Notes: generated by a model not told the origin, from the sequence alone. 64,000 nucleotides of DNA from Marinobacter sp050379415 (GCF_050379415.1 NZ_JBNRLS010000004.1:434001-498000), one strand, 5' to 3'; positions 10,195 to 19,246 are shown, numbered from the stretch's first letter. Numbers and translations: made by a program.

Positions 10195-10956
10195 ATGACC
10201 GCTCAAACCGCGAAAGCCCGGCAAGGCTCACGACAGCTCAAGACCGCTATCACCCGTGACCCGGCAACAATCGAGCAGGCCCAGCGCCTTCGTTACGAGG
10301 TTTTCTCCGCAGAATACGGCAGTGACCTCGGCGCTACCACACCCGGCATTGACGCCGACGCCTACGATCCCCTCTGCGATCATCTGATCGTGACCGACAG
10401 CCGGACCGGCAACCTGATTGCCACCACCCGGGTATTGCCCCAGAGCCGGATCAGGGACGTCAGTGAATTCTACTCATCGGGGGAATTCGACCTCTCCGCC
10501 CTGGCCTCTCTGCCCGGCAGCATGGCCGAACTGGGTCGAACCTGTGTCCATCCCGACTACCGTAACGGAGCCACCATCAGCCTGCTCTGGGCGACCCTGG
10601 CGGAGTACCTGATCAAGCATCGTATCGACTACCTGATTGGCTGCGCCAGCATCGGCATGTCCGACGGCGGCCACAAGGCTTGGCGCATCGCCAATCACCT
10701 GCAGGACACTTACCTGGCCAACGAGTCTTTCCGGGTCACACCGCTGCGGGAACTGCCGCACCTGACAAACACCCCGACCACGGACCGGCCCGTCGATGTT
10801 CCACCGCTGATCCGCGCCTACATGCGGCTGGGCGCGAGGGTCTGCGGTGCGCCCTGCTGGGATCCGGAATTCCGGTGTGCTGATCTGCTGGTGCTGCTTG
10901 AAGTGGACAGACTGGCCGCCCGCTACAGCCGCCATTTCATGGGCAGGGCGTCGTGA
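10195..10956 (+). CDS. olsB: L-ornithine N-alpha-acyltransferase (OlsB-type)
   Basis: This 253-residue GNAT-fold acyltransferase is of the kind that transfers a 3-hydroxyacyl group from ACP to ornithine, giving lyso-ornithine lipid. Family features include QRLRYEVFSAEYG near the N-terminus, the central ELGRTCVHPDYRNG segment, and IGCASIGMSDGG. I chose ATG 10195 (MTAQTAKAR), preceded by AAAGAGA; a longer in-frame opening extends across the Pho boxes and is unlikely to be translated. An olsA-type acyltransferase starts 19 bases downstream, giving the two-step ornithine-lipid pathway in order. Confidence 0.88.
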   Translation: MTAQTAKARQGSRQLKTAITRDPATIEQAQRLRYEVFSAEYGSDLGATTPGIDADAYDPLCDHLIVTDSRTGNLIATTRVLPQSRIRDVSEFYSSGEFDLSALASLPGSMAELGRTCVHPDYRNGATISLLWATLAEYLIKHRIDYLIGCASIGMSDGGHKAWRIANHLQDTYLANESFRVTPLRELPHLTNTPTTDRPVDVPPLIRAYMRLGARVCGAPCWDPEFRCADLLVLLEVDRLAARYSRHFMGRAS

Positions 10957-10975
10957 GCCGGGTAGCACCACTCTG

Positions 10976-11794
10976 ATGATCGGCTCACTGCGGCTGGCTA
11001 TTCGCCTGGCCACTTTCACCCTGTTTCTGGCGGCCATTGCCCTCCTCGCCCTGGCACTCAGGATCGGGGATGTCATTAGCGGGAAGCAACTGGACCGCAC
11101 GCCCTGGGCAGGCCGGTGTTTCCGTGGCGCCTGCCGTTGCCTGGGTCTGCACATACGCTGGCATGGGCCGGCACCACAGGCCAACTCTCTGGTGGTCAGC
11201 AACCATATCAGCTGGTGCGACATTCCGATCCTCGGTGGGCTTGCACAAGTACGATTCCTGTCCAAGGCCGAGGTGGCGGAATGGCCGCTGATCGGCTGGC
11301 TGGCCAGACAGGCCGGCACTCTGTTCATTCGGCGCGGAGGCGGTCAGGCGCGTCAGGTGAAGTCCACCATCCGGTCTGCCCTGGCGTCCGGGGAATCCGT
11401 GCTGATCTTCCCGGAGGGTACAACCAGTGCCGGCCTCACTGTCCTCCCCTTTCACGGGTTGTTACTGGGCGCCGCGCGGGAGGCAAACGTGATGATCCAG
11501 CCGGCGACCATCTGCTACCGGCGGGACGGCCGTCCGGACCATGTGGCTCCGTTTGTTGGCGACGATACCTTCCATGGTCATCTGGTGAGATTGCTCAGAA
11601 ATCCGCCCTCCCGGGTGGACGTTCTGTTCCATGAGCCGCTGGCAACCACGGGTGACCTCAAGTCATCGGAACTGGCCGGCCAGCTTCAGGAGACAGTCCT
11701 CGATGGTTTACGCCTGTTGCACGCCGGCGAGGCAGATCCGGGAATGGAGGCTGTCAGAACAGGGGCCGCCCCTGGGCTATCTCGTCTTCGGTAG
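10976..11794 (+). CDS. olsA: lyso-ornithine lipid O-acyltransferase (OlsA/PlsC type)
   Basis: This 272-residue membrane-associated acyltransferase has an N-terminal hydrophobic anchor (about 8-30). The 1-acylglycerol-3-phosphate acyltransferase blocks are present: HX4D in SNHISWCDIP, the FIRRG block, and FPEGTTS. Next to olsB it most likely adds the second acyl chain to lyso-ornithine lipid; a general PlsC role is possible. The ATG at 10976 has only a weak ribosome site, so translation may depend on coupling to olsB. Its last 41 bases overlap the convergent FKBP-type gene. Confidence 0.85.
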   Translation: MIGSLRLAIRLATFTLFLAAIALLALALRIGDVISGKQLDRTPWAGRCFRGACRCLGLHIRWHGPAPQANSLVVSNHISWCDIPILGGLAQVRFLSKAEVAEWPLIGWLARQAGTLFIRRGGGQARQVKSTIRSALASGESVLIFPEGTTSAGLTVLPFHGLLLGAAREANVMIQPATICYRRDGRPDHVAPFVGDDTFHGHLVRLLRNPPSRVDVLFHEPLATTGDLKSSELAGQLQETVLDGLRLLHAGEADPGMEAVRTGAAPGLSRLR

Positions 11795-12224
11795 CCTCAC
11801 GGCGGCCGACAATTTCCAGATCGAAATACAGGGTAAAACCGGCCAGGGGATGGTTGGCATCCACCTTCACCAGATTGCCGTCTATACCCACCACCTGGAC
11901 TACCTGGGCTTCATCACCGGTATTGGTCTGAAATTTCATGCCGACCTGGAGATTCTCCACGCCCTCGAACAAAGAGCGTGGAACCTTGCGCACCAGATCT
12001 TCCCGATGCTCGCCATAAGCCATGGCGGGCGGAATGGTCACTTCCAGGCAATCCCCGACATTTCTGTCCTTCACGGCTTCCTGGATGCCCTTGATGATTT
12101 CGGGGCTGCCATAGACAAAGTGCAGGGGCTCACTCCCCTCGGAGGTGTCGACGAGCTCCCCGGCCTTGTTTTTCAGGACGTAGTGAACGGTAAAGACATC
12201 GGGTTTGGTATCGGGTACTTGCAT
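11754..12224 (-). CDS. FKBP-type peptidyl-prolyl isomerase, SlyD/SlpA-like
   Basis: This 156-residue cytoplasmic isomerase/chaperone has a split FKBP domain (VHYVLKNKAGELVDTSEG, then PPAMAYGEH) with an inserted flap, and the typical ending VDANHPLAGFTLYFDLEIV. It lacks the His/Cys-rich metal-binding tail of E. coli SlyD. Its ATG overlaps the stop of the upstream acetyl-CoA hydrolase family gene (TGATG at 12224), suggesting translational coupling. Its 3' end overlaps olsA by 41 bases in the convergent direction. Confidence 0.88.
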   Translation of the reverse strand: MQVPDTKPDVFTVHYVLKNKAGELVDTSEGSEPLHFVYGSPEIIKGIQEAVKDRNVGDCLEVTIPPAMAYGEHREDLVRKVPRSLFEGVENLQVGMKFQTNTGDEAQVVQVVGIDGNLVKVDANHPLAGFTLYFDLEIVGRREATEDEIAQGRPLF

Positions 12225-14431
12225 CAGGTTTTCGAACTTCCTGTATCCGGTGGTGTTTCAAGCTGGTGCAGGCCGTGAATAACAAGTCGCTGGTCCAGTT
12301 TTTCCCGCAAGCCACGGGGGTTCTGCAGCCCCATTCGCTTCAGAAGGTGCTGGTAGCGCTCTTCCTCATCACTGGCCCGGACAGCCTGCCAAAGGGTCGA
12401 CAGTTTACCACGGCGGGTGGCCGTTGCGGCCTTGAGGCCTTTAAGGGCTTTCCCTAACGTCAGCTCCTCGTCCGTGAAGTCCCGGCCGAACGGGAAGGCG
12501 GGGAACCAATCACCGGTTCCGGCTGCGGCGAGCGCCGAGCGCACGGCCTGTGGCGTGTTATTGCACCAGGAAGCCGGCAAGCTGAAAGAAGGATCCACCT
12601 TGCCAGCCTTCTGGGCCAGCGTGAGCAGCTCCTGCTGGAACCTCGAGTCGGCGATGCGGATCAGGCGCAGATAGACCTGTTCGTCAGACAGCCCACGCAG
12701 ATCCGCGATGCCATATTCGGTCACCACAATGTCCCGCAGGTGGCGGGGTATGGTGCAGTGGGCGTAGTTGAAGACAATATTGGAGAGCGTTTTGCCTTTC
12801 GATTTCCGGGTGGCCCTCATCGTCAGTATCGAGCGGGCTCCGGGCAACTCGTGGGCCATGGCCACAAAGTTGTATTGTCCGCCCACGCCGCTGACTACCC
12901 TGCCATCGTCCAGACCGTCAGAGACCGCCGCCCCGTTCAGGGTATACATCATCGCCGAATTGATGAAACGGCCATGACTGCGCTGCGCCACTTTCAGTCT
13001 CTGGTCGCCGAAGGGGTGGTCGTAGAGCTGGTTAATGAAGTTGACGCTGGTCATGCAGATGCGTTCCCGCTCGGCTTTAGGCATCTCCCGGAGCGACTGG
13101 TAGAAATTTTCCGGGCCTACATAGAAGCCCCCGTGCATGGTGATGCCGCCTTTCAGGTGCTCGCCAAGCATCACGGTTTCGATTGCCTGCCGGGTTTCGG
13201 GGCTGTCCAGATCGCCGTCCACCGACTGCTCCGAAGCCGTCAGGCGGCCTCCCTTGAACTCGACCCGGGGACTGAAAATCCCCCAACTCACCAGCCAGTT
13301 CACATCCCGTGCCCGCAGCGGGGAATCAATCAGCCCGGACTCGCGCAGCGTGTCCAACATGGCGAGGCTCGGTGTGGTATTGATCTCGCCCCGATTGATC
13401 AGCTCCTGCAGGCCGGCATGGTGATAAACCGCCCGGGACAGGATGCCGGCCTCCATCAGGTACAGGAAGCCGTCCACCATCATTTCGCTGCAACCATAGA
13501 GCCCTTCATCAAACCGACCGTAGCCGCCAATCTCATGCACCACAGGAAACTCGTCACTGACCCGGAGATGGTCGAAAACCGCCCGCCATGCCTCGTTGTG
13601 TTGATGGCGGAGAATGGCGCTGTGCACCAGAGCCGCGCCCAGGGACCCGATACCGACCTGCAAGGTGCCGCCATCCTTCAGCAGGCAACTGGCATAGAAC
13701 CCGATCAGGTGGTCTTCGGGGCTGATCGCCATCTGTGGCGCGGAGAAGAGCGGATAATCGGTCGACGGCTGATCCAGAACCAGATCAAAACGACTTTCCT
13801 CGATCTCTGCATGGTGGCCCATGAACGGGAGGTTGGCGTTCAGCTCCGCAACCAGCGCCACCGGTGTCCCCCCGGCTTCCAGTTCTCGCAACCGGGGAAT
13901 GAGATCCAGGGTCAGATCCGGGTTGCAGCTGAGGCTCACCTTGCCGGGAGCGTCGACGTTGTCGCCTGGCGACACCATTTGTGCCACAACATTCACGCCC
14001 TGGCCCATCAGATCCCGAACGGCATGCGTGTAATTGCTGCACACGTAATGCCGTTGCTGCGAGCGATTGTTGAGAAAGGAGCCGGCCTTGAAGAAGAACT
14101 CGGATACGGTGACGTTTTCCGGCAATCGGTTCTTGGTCACGTCCCGGGCGTAGGTCAGTTCCGGTATCCGACCATAAAGCCGATCGGCAAAGGGCCCCAT
14201 GAACCGCTGCTCCAGGGAGGAGCTACCCTTCGGCGCGAGAAGCGACAAAGCGGTGACGATGTGCAGCCGGATTTCCGGGTCCTGCTTCGCCCTCTCATAC
14301 ATCGCGTTCACGAAGCGGACCGGCTTGCCCAGCCCCAGGGGAAGGCCGAGGGTTATCTCCTTGCCGACCCGGCGAATCACCTCATCCACACAGGCATCCA
14401 CGTCTTGCAGGCGTTGACTGCTTTCCGACAT
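12224..14431 (-). CDS. acetyl-CoA hydrolase/transferase family protein (long form)
   Basis: This 735-residue protein carries the two-domain acetyl-CoA hydrolase/CoA-transferase fold. The C-terminal part is diagnostic (GVGGQYNFVAMAHELPGARS and VTEYGIADLRGLSDEQV). It is much longer than the roughly 430-500 residue enzymes such as Ach1p, with extra sequence at both ends. The start at 14431 has AAGGAG 7 bases upstream; an upstream in-frame start adds an Arg-rich ten residues and is less likely. The substrate (acetate, succinate or another acyl group) cannot be told from sequence. It is coupled to the FKBP gene. Confidence 0.8.
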   Translation of the reverse strand: MSESSQRLQDVDACVDEVIRRVGKEITLGLPLGLGKPVRFVNAMYERAKQDPEIRLHIVTALSLLAPKGSSSLEQRFMGPFADRLYGRIPELTYARDVTKNRLPENVTVSEFFFKAGSFLNNRSQQRHYVCSNYTHAVRDLMGQGVNVVAQMVSPGDNVDAPGKVSLSCNPDLTLDLIPRLRELEAGGTPVALVAELNANLPFMGHHAEIEESRFDLVLDQPSTDYPLFSAPQMAISPEDHLIGFYASCLLKDGGTLQVGIGSLGAALVHSAILRHQHNEAWRAVFDHLRVSDEFPVVHEIGGYGRFDEGLYGCSEMMVDGFLYLMEAGILSRAVYHHAGLQELINRGEINTTPSLAMLDTLRESGLIDSPLRARDVNWLVSWGIFSPRVEFKGGRLTASEQSVDGDLDSPETRQAIETVMLGEHLKGGITMHGGFYVGPENFYQSLREMPKAERERICMTSVNFINQLYDHPFGDQRLKVAQRSHGRFINSAMMYTLNGAAVSDGLDDGRVVSGVGGQYNFVAMAHELPGARSILTMRATRKSKGKTLSNIVFNYAHCTIPRHLRDIVVTEYGIADLRGLSDEQVYLRLIRIADSRFQQELLTLAQKAGKVDPSFSLPASWCNNTPQAVRSALAAAGTGDWFPAFPFGRDFTDEELTLGKALKGLKAATATRRGKLSTLWQAVRASDEEERYQHLLKRMGLQNPRGLREKLDQRLVIHGLHQLETPPDTGSSKT

Positions 14432-14605
14432 CACCAAGCTCCTTCTTGTTCTCCGGACCACAACGGGGTTATAGGCAGATAATCACACGGGAGGGCCGCC
14501 CAGACAATGCGCCAGATCAGTAACCAGACTAGTTGGAGATGGAAAGGAGGGACAGACGGGGAAGGTAAAGACAGGGCAACCGGAAATTTCAGGCGCGCTT
14601 CAGAG

Positions 14606-14932
14606 TCAGAAGTTCCACTTCAGATTGAGGCAGGCGCCCTCATTCAGCAGGGCGATACCATGGTCCGCCTGCGCAGGATCGGACGCGTATTGCTTATCGT
14701 CCGGACGGGACCTGGTAAGCGAGAGACTGAGCAGTCGGGAGCCGATTTCGGTGATAGCCTCGGAACTGTCATCCTCGAAGTTTCCCACCATCCGCTCCTG
14801 AATCTGATAGAGCTCCTGAACGGTGTTCACCGGCTCCGGATCCTCGCCAAAAGGACGCTCCGCTGCATCGGCGCGGACGACAAAGGCGACGAGATTGAGG
14901 GCAAGCAGGGCGACAAAAATGCGAATAATCAT
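14606..14932 (-). CDS. small exported protein of unknown function
   Basis: This 108-residue protein has a signal peptide (about 1-23, IFVALLALNLVAFVVRADA with a likely cut after ADA). The mature part is acidic and helical, with a single Cys near the end. I do not recognise a family. It stands alone, 174 bases upstream of the acetyl-CoA hydrolase gene on the same strand. The ribosome site is weak. The 222 bases between its start and the aldo/keto reductase stop (14933-15154) are AT-rich and contain two TTTGTCA words 22 bp apart but no gene. Confidence 0.6.
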   Translation of the reverse strand: MIIRIFVALLALNLVAFVVRADAAERPFGEDPEPVNTVQELYQIQERMVGNFEDDSSEAITEIGSRLLSLSLTRSRPDDKQYASDPAQADHGIALLNEGACLNLKWNF

Positions 14933-15154
14933 GACACTGACAAAGACCTGTAAACCGGGATAAATAATGTTCGATGACCTAGGCTAAAGTCTAATGAATG
15001 ATCCCGGAAAAGATGTGACTTTGCACACAATCACGCCGACTTTTTGTCAATTTTTAGCCTCTTTTTTGTCAAAAAATAATCCCTGATTTTTCAGAATGTA
15101 AACGCAGCCTCGAGCTCTGCCCGAGCCCGAAGCTGGCGTTGCCTGAATCGAGAG

Positions 15155-16192
15155 TCAGGGACAGGGGTAGGTAAAGTCCCGGTGGATCTCCTCGATTGCC
15201 TCCAGAATCTGCTCGCCCAGTGTGATGTTGGCAGAGCCGATGTTCTCCCGAAGCTGGTCCATCGTCGTTGCGCCAATGATGTTGCTGGTGACGAAGCTCC
15301 GGCTATTCACATAGGCAAGGGCCAGCTCTGTCGGCGTCAGATCGTTCTGGCGGGCCAGCTCGACATAGGCGCGGGTTGCATCCATGCCACGATCCGACGT
15401 ATACCGGCTGAAGCGTTCATAGAGCGTGAGCCGCCCCTTCTCCGGCCACTTTCCGCCGAGATACTTGCCCGACAGCATGCCAAAAGCCAGGGGCGAATAG
15501 GCCAGCAGGCCGGTCTGCTCACGATGGGCGAACTCCGCCAGCCCCAACTCGAACGAACGGTTCAGAAGGTTATAGGGATTCTGGATACTGGCCACCCGGG
15601 GCCAGTCTTTTTCCCGGGACAGGCGCAGGTACTCGGAGGTCCCCCAGGGCGTCTCGTTGGACAGACCGATATGACGCACCTTTCCTTCCCGGACCAGTTC
15701 ATCCAGCGCTGACAGGGTTTCTTCGATCGGCGTGGCGTCTTCATCCTGCTTGTGGACATAGCCGAGCTTGCCGAAGAAGTTGGCGTTCCGGTCCGGCCAG
15801 TGCACCTGATAAAGATCGATGTAATCCGTCTGCAAGCGCTTGAGGCTGTCCTCGCAGGCCTGACGAATATGGTCCCGGGTCAGTCGCGGGCCGTTGCGCA
15901 GATAGCTCAGGCCATTGCCCGGCCCTGCCACCTTCGAGGCAATCACCAGATCGTCCCGGCGGCCGCGCCGGGCCAGCCAGTTGCCCAGGTAGGTTTCCGT
16001 CAGACCCTGGGTCTCCGGTTTCGGCGGCACCGGGTACATTTCCGCCGCGTCGATGAAGTTGATTCCCTCACCCGTCGCATAATCCAGTTGTTCGAAGGCT
16101 TCCTGCTCGGTGTTCTGCTCGCCCCAGGTCATGGTGCCGAGGCAGATCAGGCTCACATCAATGTCGGTATTACCTAACTTTCGCGTCTGCAT
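15155..16192 (-). CDS. tas: NADP(H)-dependent aldo/keto reductase, Tas-like
   Basis: This 345-residue TIM-barrel oxidoreductase closely resembles E. coli Tas in length and throughout. The catalytic tetrad is visible: Asp48 and Tyr53 in FIDAAEMYPVP, Lys87 in IASKVAG, and His in LYQVHWPD. Tas-type signatures include ETQGLTETYLGNWLA and IGATTMDQLREN. GGAG precedes the ATG. The 114 bases between it and the divergent glycosyltransferase gene hold a Pho-box array oriented toward the glycosyltransferase. The physiological substrate is unknown. Confidence 0.9.
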   Translation of the reverse strand: MQTRKLGNTDIDVSLICLGTMTWGEQNTEQEAFEQLDYATGEGINFIDAAEMYPVPPKPETQGLTETYLGNWLARRGRRDDLVIASKVAGPGNGLSYLRNGPRLTRDHIRQACEDSLKRLQTDYIDLYQVHWPDRNANFFGKLGYVHKQDEDATPIEETLSALDELVREGKVRHIGLSNETPWGTSEYLRLSREKDWPRVASIQNPYNLLNRSFELGLAEFAHREQTGLLAYSPLAFGMLSGKYLGGKWPEKGRLTLYERFSRYTSDRGMDATRAYVELARQNDLTPTELALAYVNSRSFVTSNIIGATTMDQLRENIGSANITLGEQILEAIEEIHRDFTYPCP

Positions 16193-16229
16193 ATCGTCTC
16201 CGATTCAGTTCATTGCACGGGTAAAGGGA

Positions 16230-16258
16230 ATGTCACGGGAGTGTCGCATAACTGTCAT
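16230..16258 (+). promoter_or_regulatory. three tandem PhoB half-sites upstream of the GT4 gene
   Basis: Half-sites ATGTCAC (16230), GTGTCGC (16241) and CTGTCAT (16252) are spaced exactly 11 bp apart on the plus strand, the PhoB arrangement. A -10-like CATAGT starts at 16269. The array ends 48 bases before the GTG start of the glycosyltransferase and matches the layout seen upstream of olsB. Confidence 0.78.
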
Positions 16259-16306
16259 GCGCGCTTCCCATAGTGAACACATGTAAGAGGAACCACAGGA
16301 AGCACC

Positions 16307-17527
16307 GTGACCCAGACCACCCAGCCCAACCGGCGCCAGCAACACATTACCATTGTTTCCGAGACTTTTCCGCCGGAAATCAATGGCGTGGCCAATACGC
16401 TGAGACATCTGTGCCAGGGGCTGATGCAGCGGGGCCACCGGGTGAGCGTGGTCAGGCCCCGGCAGCGTCACGAGCTCACCGGCTCCGTGGCCAGCGCCGG
16501 GGATGCCCTGTTCAATGAAGAGGTCGTGGTTACGGGACTGCCACTGCCCGGCTATGCCGACCTCCGTTTCGGCATCAGCAGTTCCCGTCGGCTGACGCGC
16601 CTGTGGAAGGAGGAACGCCCGGATGCGGTCTACGTTGCTACCCAGGGGCCTCTGGGGGTGGCGGCCGTCAGCGCGGCAAGACGGATCGGCATCCCGGTCA
16701 GTTCGGGTTTTCACACCAACTTCCACCAGTACAGCCGCTACTACGGCATCGGAGCCCTGGAACGGGTGCTTTGCGCCTACGGCCGCTGGTTCCACAACCG
16801 CACAGACGTAACTCTCGTGCCTACCCGCAAGATGCAGCGGGCGACCCGTGCCATGGGGATTCCGGCCACCGGCCTGTGGAGCCGGGGCATTGACTGTCAC
16901 CGGTTCTCCCCCCACAAGCGGGATAACGAGCTACGCAGACAATGGGGGCTGGCGCCGAACGACCGGGCGGTGATCTATGTTGGCCGCCTGGCCCCGGAGA
17001 AAAACCTCCGACTGGCTGTGGCCTGCTACGAAAGGATCCGGGGCCTTCACCCCAATTCCCGGTTCATTCTCGTAGGCGACGGCCCTTTGCGCCGGGAACT
17101 GAGCGAACGTCATCCCGAGTACCTGTTCTGCGGTATCCGGCGAGGTGAGGAGCTGACGAAATTCTATGCATCCGGCGATCTGTTTCTGTTCCCGAGCAAA
17201 ACCGACACTTTCGGCAACGTGGTACTGGAAGCTATGGCCAGCGGCCTCGGGGTAGTGGCGTTTGACGATGGCGCGGCCAGCGAACACATCCGGAACGAGG
17301 AGAACGGATTAAAAGTCGACCTCAAGGATGATGAGGGCTTTGTCGACTGCGCCCTGAGACTGGCCGACCAGCCGACGCTGCTTGGCCGCCTGCGCAACCA
17401 GGCCCGACTCGATGCACTGGAACTCAACTGGTCAGCCCAGATCGAACAGTTCGAACAGCTGGTCCTGAATCCGGATAACAAGGCGGGATACCATGCCATC
17501 AACAAGCAAAGCATCTCGATTCTTTGA
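16307..17527 (+). CDS. glycosyltransferase family 4 (putative glycolipid synthase)
   Basis: This 406-residue GT-B glycosyltransferase uses a GTG start with AGGAAG upstream. The N-terminal acceptor domain begins IVSETFPPEINGVANTLRHL, with HTNFHQYSRYYG. The C-terminal nucleotide-sugar domain has VIYVGRLAPEKN and the E-x7-E motif region (FPSKTDTFGNVVLEAMASG). Related enzymes transfer mannose or glucose to lipids. The Pho boxes upstream and the PAP2 gene overlapping by 35 bases suggest it glycosylates diacylglycerol during phosphate starvation. Donor and acceptor are inferred, not shown. Confidence 0.82.
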   Translation: MTQTTQPNRRQQHITIVSETFPPEINGVANTLRHLCQGLMQRGHRVSVVRPRQRHELTGSVASAGDALFNEEVVVTGLPLPGYADLRFGISSSRRLTRLWKEERPDAVYVATQGPLGVAAVSAARRIGIPVSSGFHTNFHQYSRYYGIGALERVLCAYGRWFHNRTDVTLVPTRKMQRATRAMGIPATGLWSRGIDCHRFSPHKRDNELRRQWGLAPNDRAVIYVGRLAPEKNLRLAVACYERIRGLHPNSRFILVGDGPLRRELSERHPEYLFCGIRRGEELTKFYASGDLFLFPSKTDTFGNVVLEAMASGLGVVAFDDGAASEHIRNEENGLKVDLKDDEGFVDCALRLADQPTLLGRLRNQARLDALELNWSAQIEQFEQLVLNPDNKAGYHAINKQSISIL

Positions 17528-18065
17528 GCGGGCCGACCAGCGGGAATACCTGCTGTGCCAGGCCATCAACCGATCGGTCCGGTTCCGGCCGGTGCTGGGC
17601 TATTTCAGCACCGTCAGCCGGTTGGGGGATGGCTGGTTCTGGTATGCACTGATCCTGTCACTACCACTGCTTGAACCGGCTGCAGGACCCGGCCTGGCCC
17701 TGCTGATGGCCATAACCGGCCTGACCTGCACAATCACCTACAAGCTGCTTAAGCGCTGGCTGATCCGGGAACGGCCGTTCATATCCTTCCCGTCCATCAA
17801 CTGCGGCACGCCACCCCTGGATCGCTACAGTTTCCCCTCCGGCCATACCCTCCATGCCGTCTGCTTCCAGGTCATGCTGTTGGCCGAGCTGCCGGGACTG
17901 GCGCTGTACATCCTGCCTTTCACCCTGAGCGTTGCCGCCTCGCGGGTGGTTCTGGGCCTGCATTATCCCACAGACGTGATTGCCGGCGCGCTGATCGGGG
18001 GCACTATCGGTTACCTGTCAGTCCACCAGCTATTGGGGGCGGCCAAGGCAATAATCACCGGCTGA
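17493..18065 (+). CDS. PAP2-family membrane phosphatase
   Basis: This 190-residue integral membrane phosphatase contains all three PAP2 motifs: KRWLIRERPF, SFPSGHT and SRVVLGLHYPTD. About five hydrophobic segments are visible. Its start overlaps the glycosyltransferase end by 35 bases in another frame, so the two are cotranscribed. Phosphatidate or undecaprenyl-pyrophosphate phosphatase activity is possible. Beside a putative glycolipid synthase, making diacylglycerol is the attractive reading. The stop codon abuts the stop of convergent dinB with no gap. Confidence 0.85.
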   Translation: MPSTSKASRFFERADQREYLLCQAINRSVRFRPVLGYFSTVSRLGDGWFWYALILSLPLLEPAAGPGLALLMAITGLTCTITYKLLKRWLIRERPFISFPSINCGTPPLDRYSFPSGHTLHAVCFQVMLLAELPGLALYILPFTLSVAASRVVLGLHYPTDVIAGALIGGTIGYLSVHQLLGAAKAIITG

Positions 18066-19130
18066 TCAGTCGAACAACCTGAGCTGGGTCACCGGCGCAT
18101 CATCATTGCGGAACCGCACCCCCACCCCGAGCAACCGGACTGGCCGGTCCGTATTGGTGACCAACTCATCCAGCAGAGGCTGATAATCGGCAACCTCGGG
18201 CTCGGCCACGTGCTCACGGACCCGCTCCAGGGAATGGGTGGAAAAATCACTGTAACGGATCTTGATAAACAACTTGTGAATCGGCTTGTTGCGGCCCTTG
18301 CGGCTGAGCCGTAAGTTGAGGTCTGCCACCAGTGCGGGCATGACCGACTCGCAGGCGTTCTTGTCCGGCAAATCCCGGGAAAAGGTACGCTCGACACTCA
18401 CCGACTTGGCGATGCGGGACACCACCACCGGCCGGTCGTCCCGGCCATGGGCCATCTCGTGCAGGCGATAGCCCTGTTTGCCAAACCGGTCCAGCAGGAC
18501 ATCCGCTCCCAGCGCCTGCATGTCACCGCAGGTCTTTACACCAAGGGCATGGAGCTTGGCGGCGGTCACCTGCCCCACCCCGAACAGCTTTTCCACCGGA
18601 AGGTCACGGACAAACTCCTGTACCCGGTCCGGGGTGATGACAAAAAGGCCGTCGGGTTTCTCCCAGTCGCTGGCAATCTTGGCGAGGAACTTGTTGGGCG
18701 CCACCCCGGCGGAAACCGTAATGCCCACTTCCCGGTGGATGCGCTCCCTGAGATAACGGGCCATGAGAGTACCGCTGCCCTTGTGGTCGGCAACATCCGA
18801 GACATCCAGAAAGGCCTCATCCAGGGACAGGGGTTCCACCAGGTCGGTCAGCTCCCGCAGGATATCCATCACCTGCCGGGAGACCGCCCGGTACTTGCCC
18901 ATGTCCGGCGGCACCGTCACCAGGCCGGGACACAGCCGGCGGGCTTCGCTACCAGGCATGGCCGAGCGGACCCCGAAGGCGCGGGCCCGGTAATTACAGG
19001 TGGTTACCACGCCCCGACCACCCTCGCCGCCCACGGCCAGGGGAACATCCCGCAGACCGGGATCGTCTCGCATTTCCACGGCGGCGTAAAAGCAATCACA
19101 ATCCACATGGATGATCTTGCGCTGGGGCAT
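18066..19130 (-). CDS. dinB: DNA polymerase IV (Y family)
   Basis: This 354-residue translesion polymerase has the catalytic carboxylates in IIHVDCDCFYAAVEM and SLDEAFLDVSD, the helix-hairpin-helix LFGVGQVTAAKLHALG, and a C-terminal little finger. The ATG at 19130 matches the family N-terminus; an in-frame GTG at 19151 would start only 3 bases from the LexA box and leave no ribosome site. I see no clear beta-clamp motif of the QLxLF type except the final QLRLFD, which fits it well. SOS control is indicated by the operator just upstream. Confidence 0.95.
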   Translation of the reverse strand: MPQRKIIHVDCDCFYAAVEMRDDPGLRDVPLAVGGEGGRGVVTTCNYRARAFGVRSAMPGSEARRLCPGLVTVPPDMGKYRAVSRQVMDILRELTDLVEPLSLDEAFLDVSDVADHKGSGTLMARYLRERIHREVGITVSAGVAPNKFLAKIASDWEKPDGLFVITPDRVQEFVRDLPVEKLFGVGQVTAAKLHALGVKTCGDMQALGADVLLDRFGKQGYRLHEMAHGRDDRPVVVSRIAKSVSVERTFSRDLPDKNACESVMPALVADLNLRLSRKGRNKPIHKLFIKIRYSDFSTHSLERVREHVAEPEVADYQPLLDELVTNTDRPVRLLGVGVRFRNDDAPVTQLRLFD

Positions 19131-19154
19131 GGTCAGGGGGCTCGCGTCCACAAT

Positions 19155-19170
19155 CTGTACATATATACAG
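19155..19170 (-). promoter_or_regulatory. LexA (SOS) box upstream of dinB
   Basis: CTGTACATATATACAG fits the CTG-N10-CAG LexA operator with a nearly perfect alternating AT core. It is 24 bases upstream of the dinB ATG and 77 bases upstream of the divergent DUF1244 gene, so it could influence both. Confidence 0.88.
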
Positions 19171-19246
19171 CCTTGTATATTACGCTAACATGCCGAGAAT
19201 GTCAGGGAACCCCAATAACACTAGCCAGGACTACCGCGAGGGCTCC

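Noticed and set aside
12740..14482. 580-residue opposite-strand open frame
   Set aside because: It lies opposite the acetyl-CoA hydrolase family gene, which has clear motifs; long antisense frames are common in GC-rich DNA.
15043..15071. Two TTTGTCA words 22 bp apart as a possible Pho box
   Set aside because: The middle half-site is missing, the flanks are simple T-runs, and the orientation does not face a gene start.
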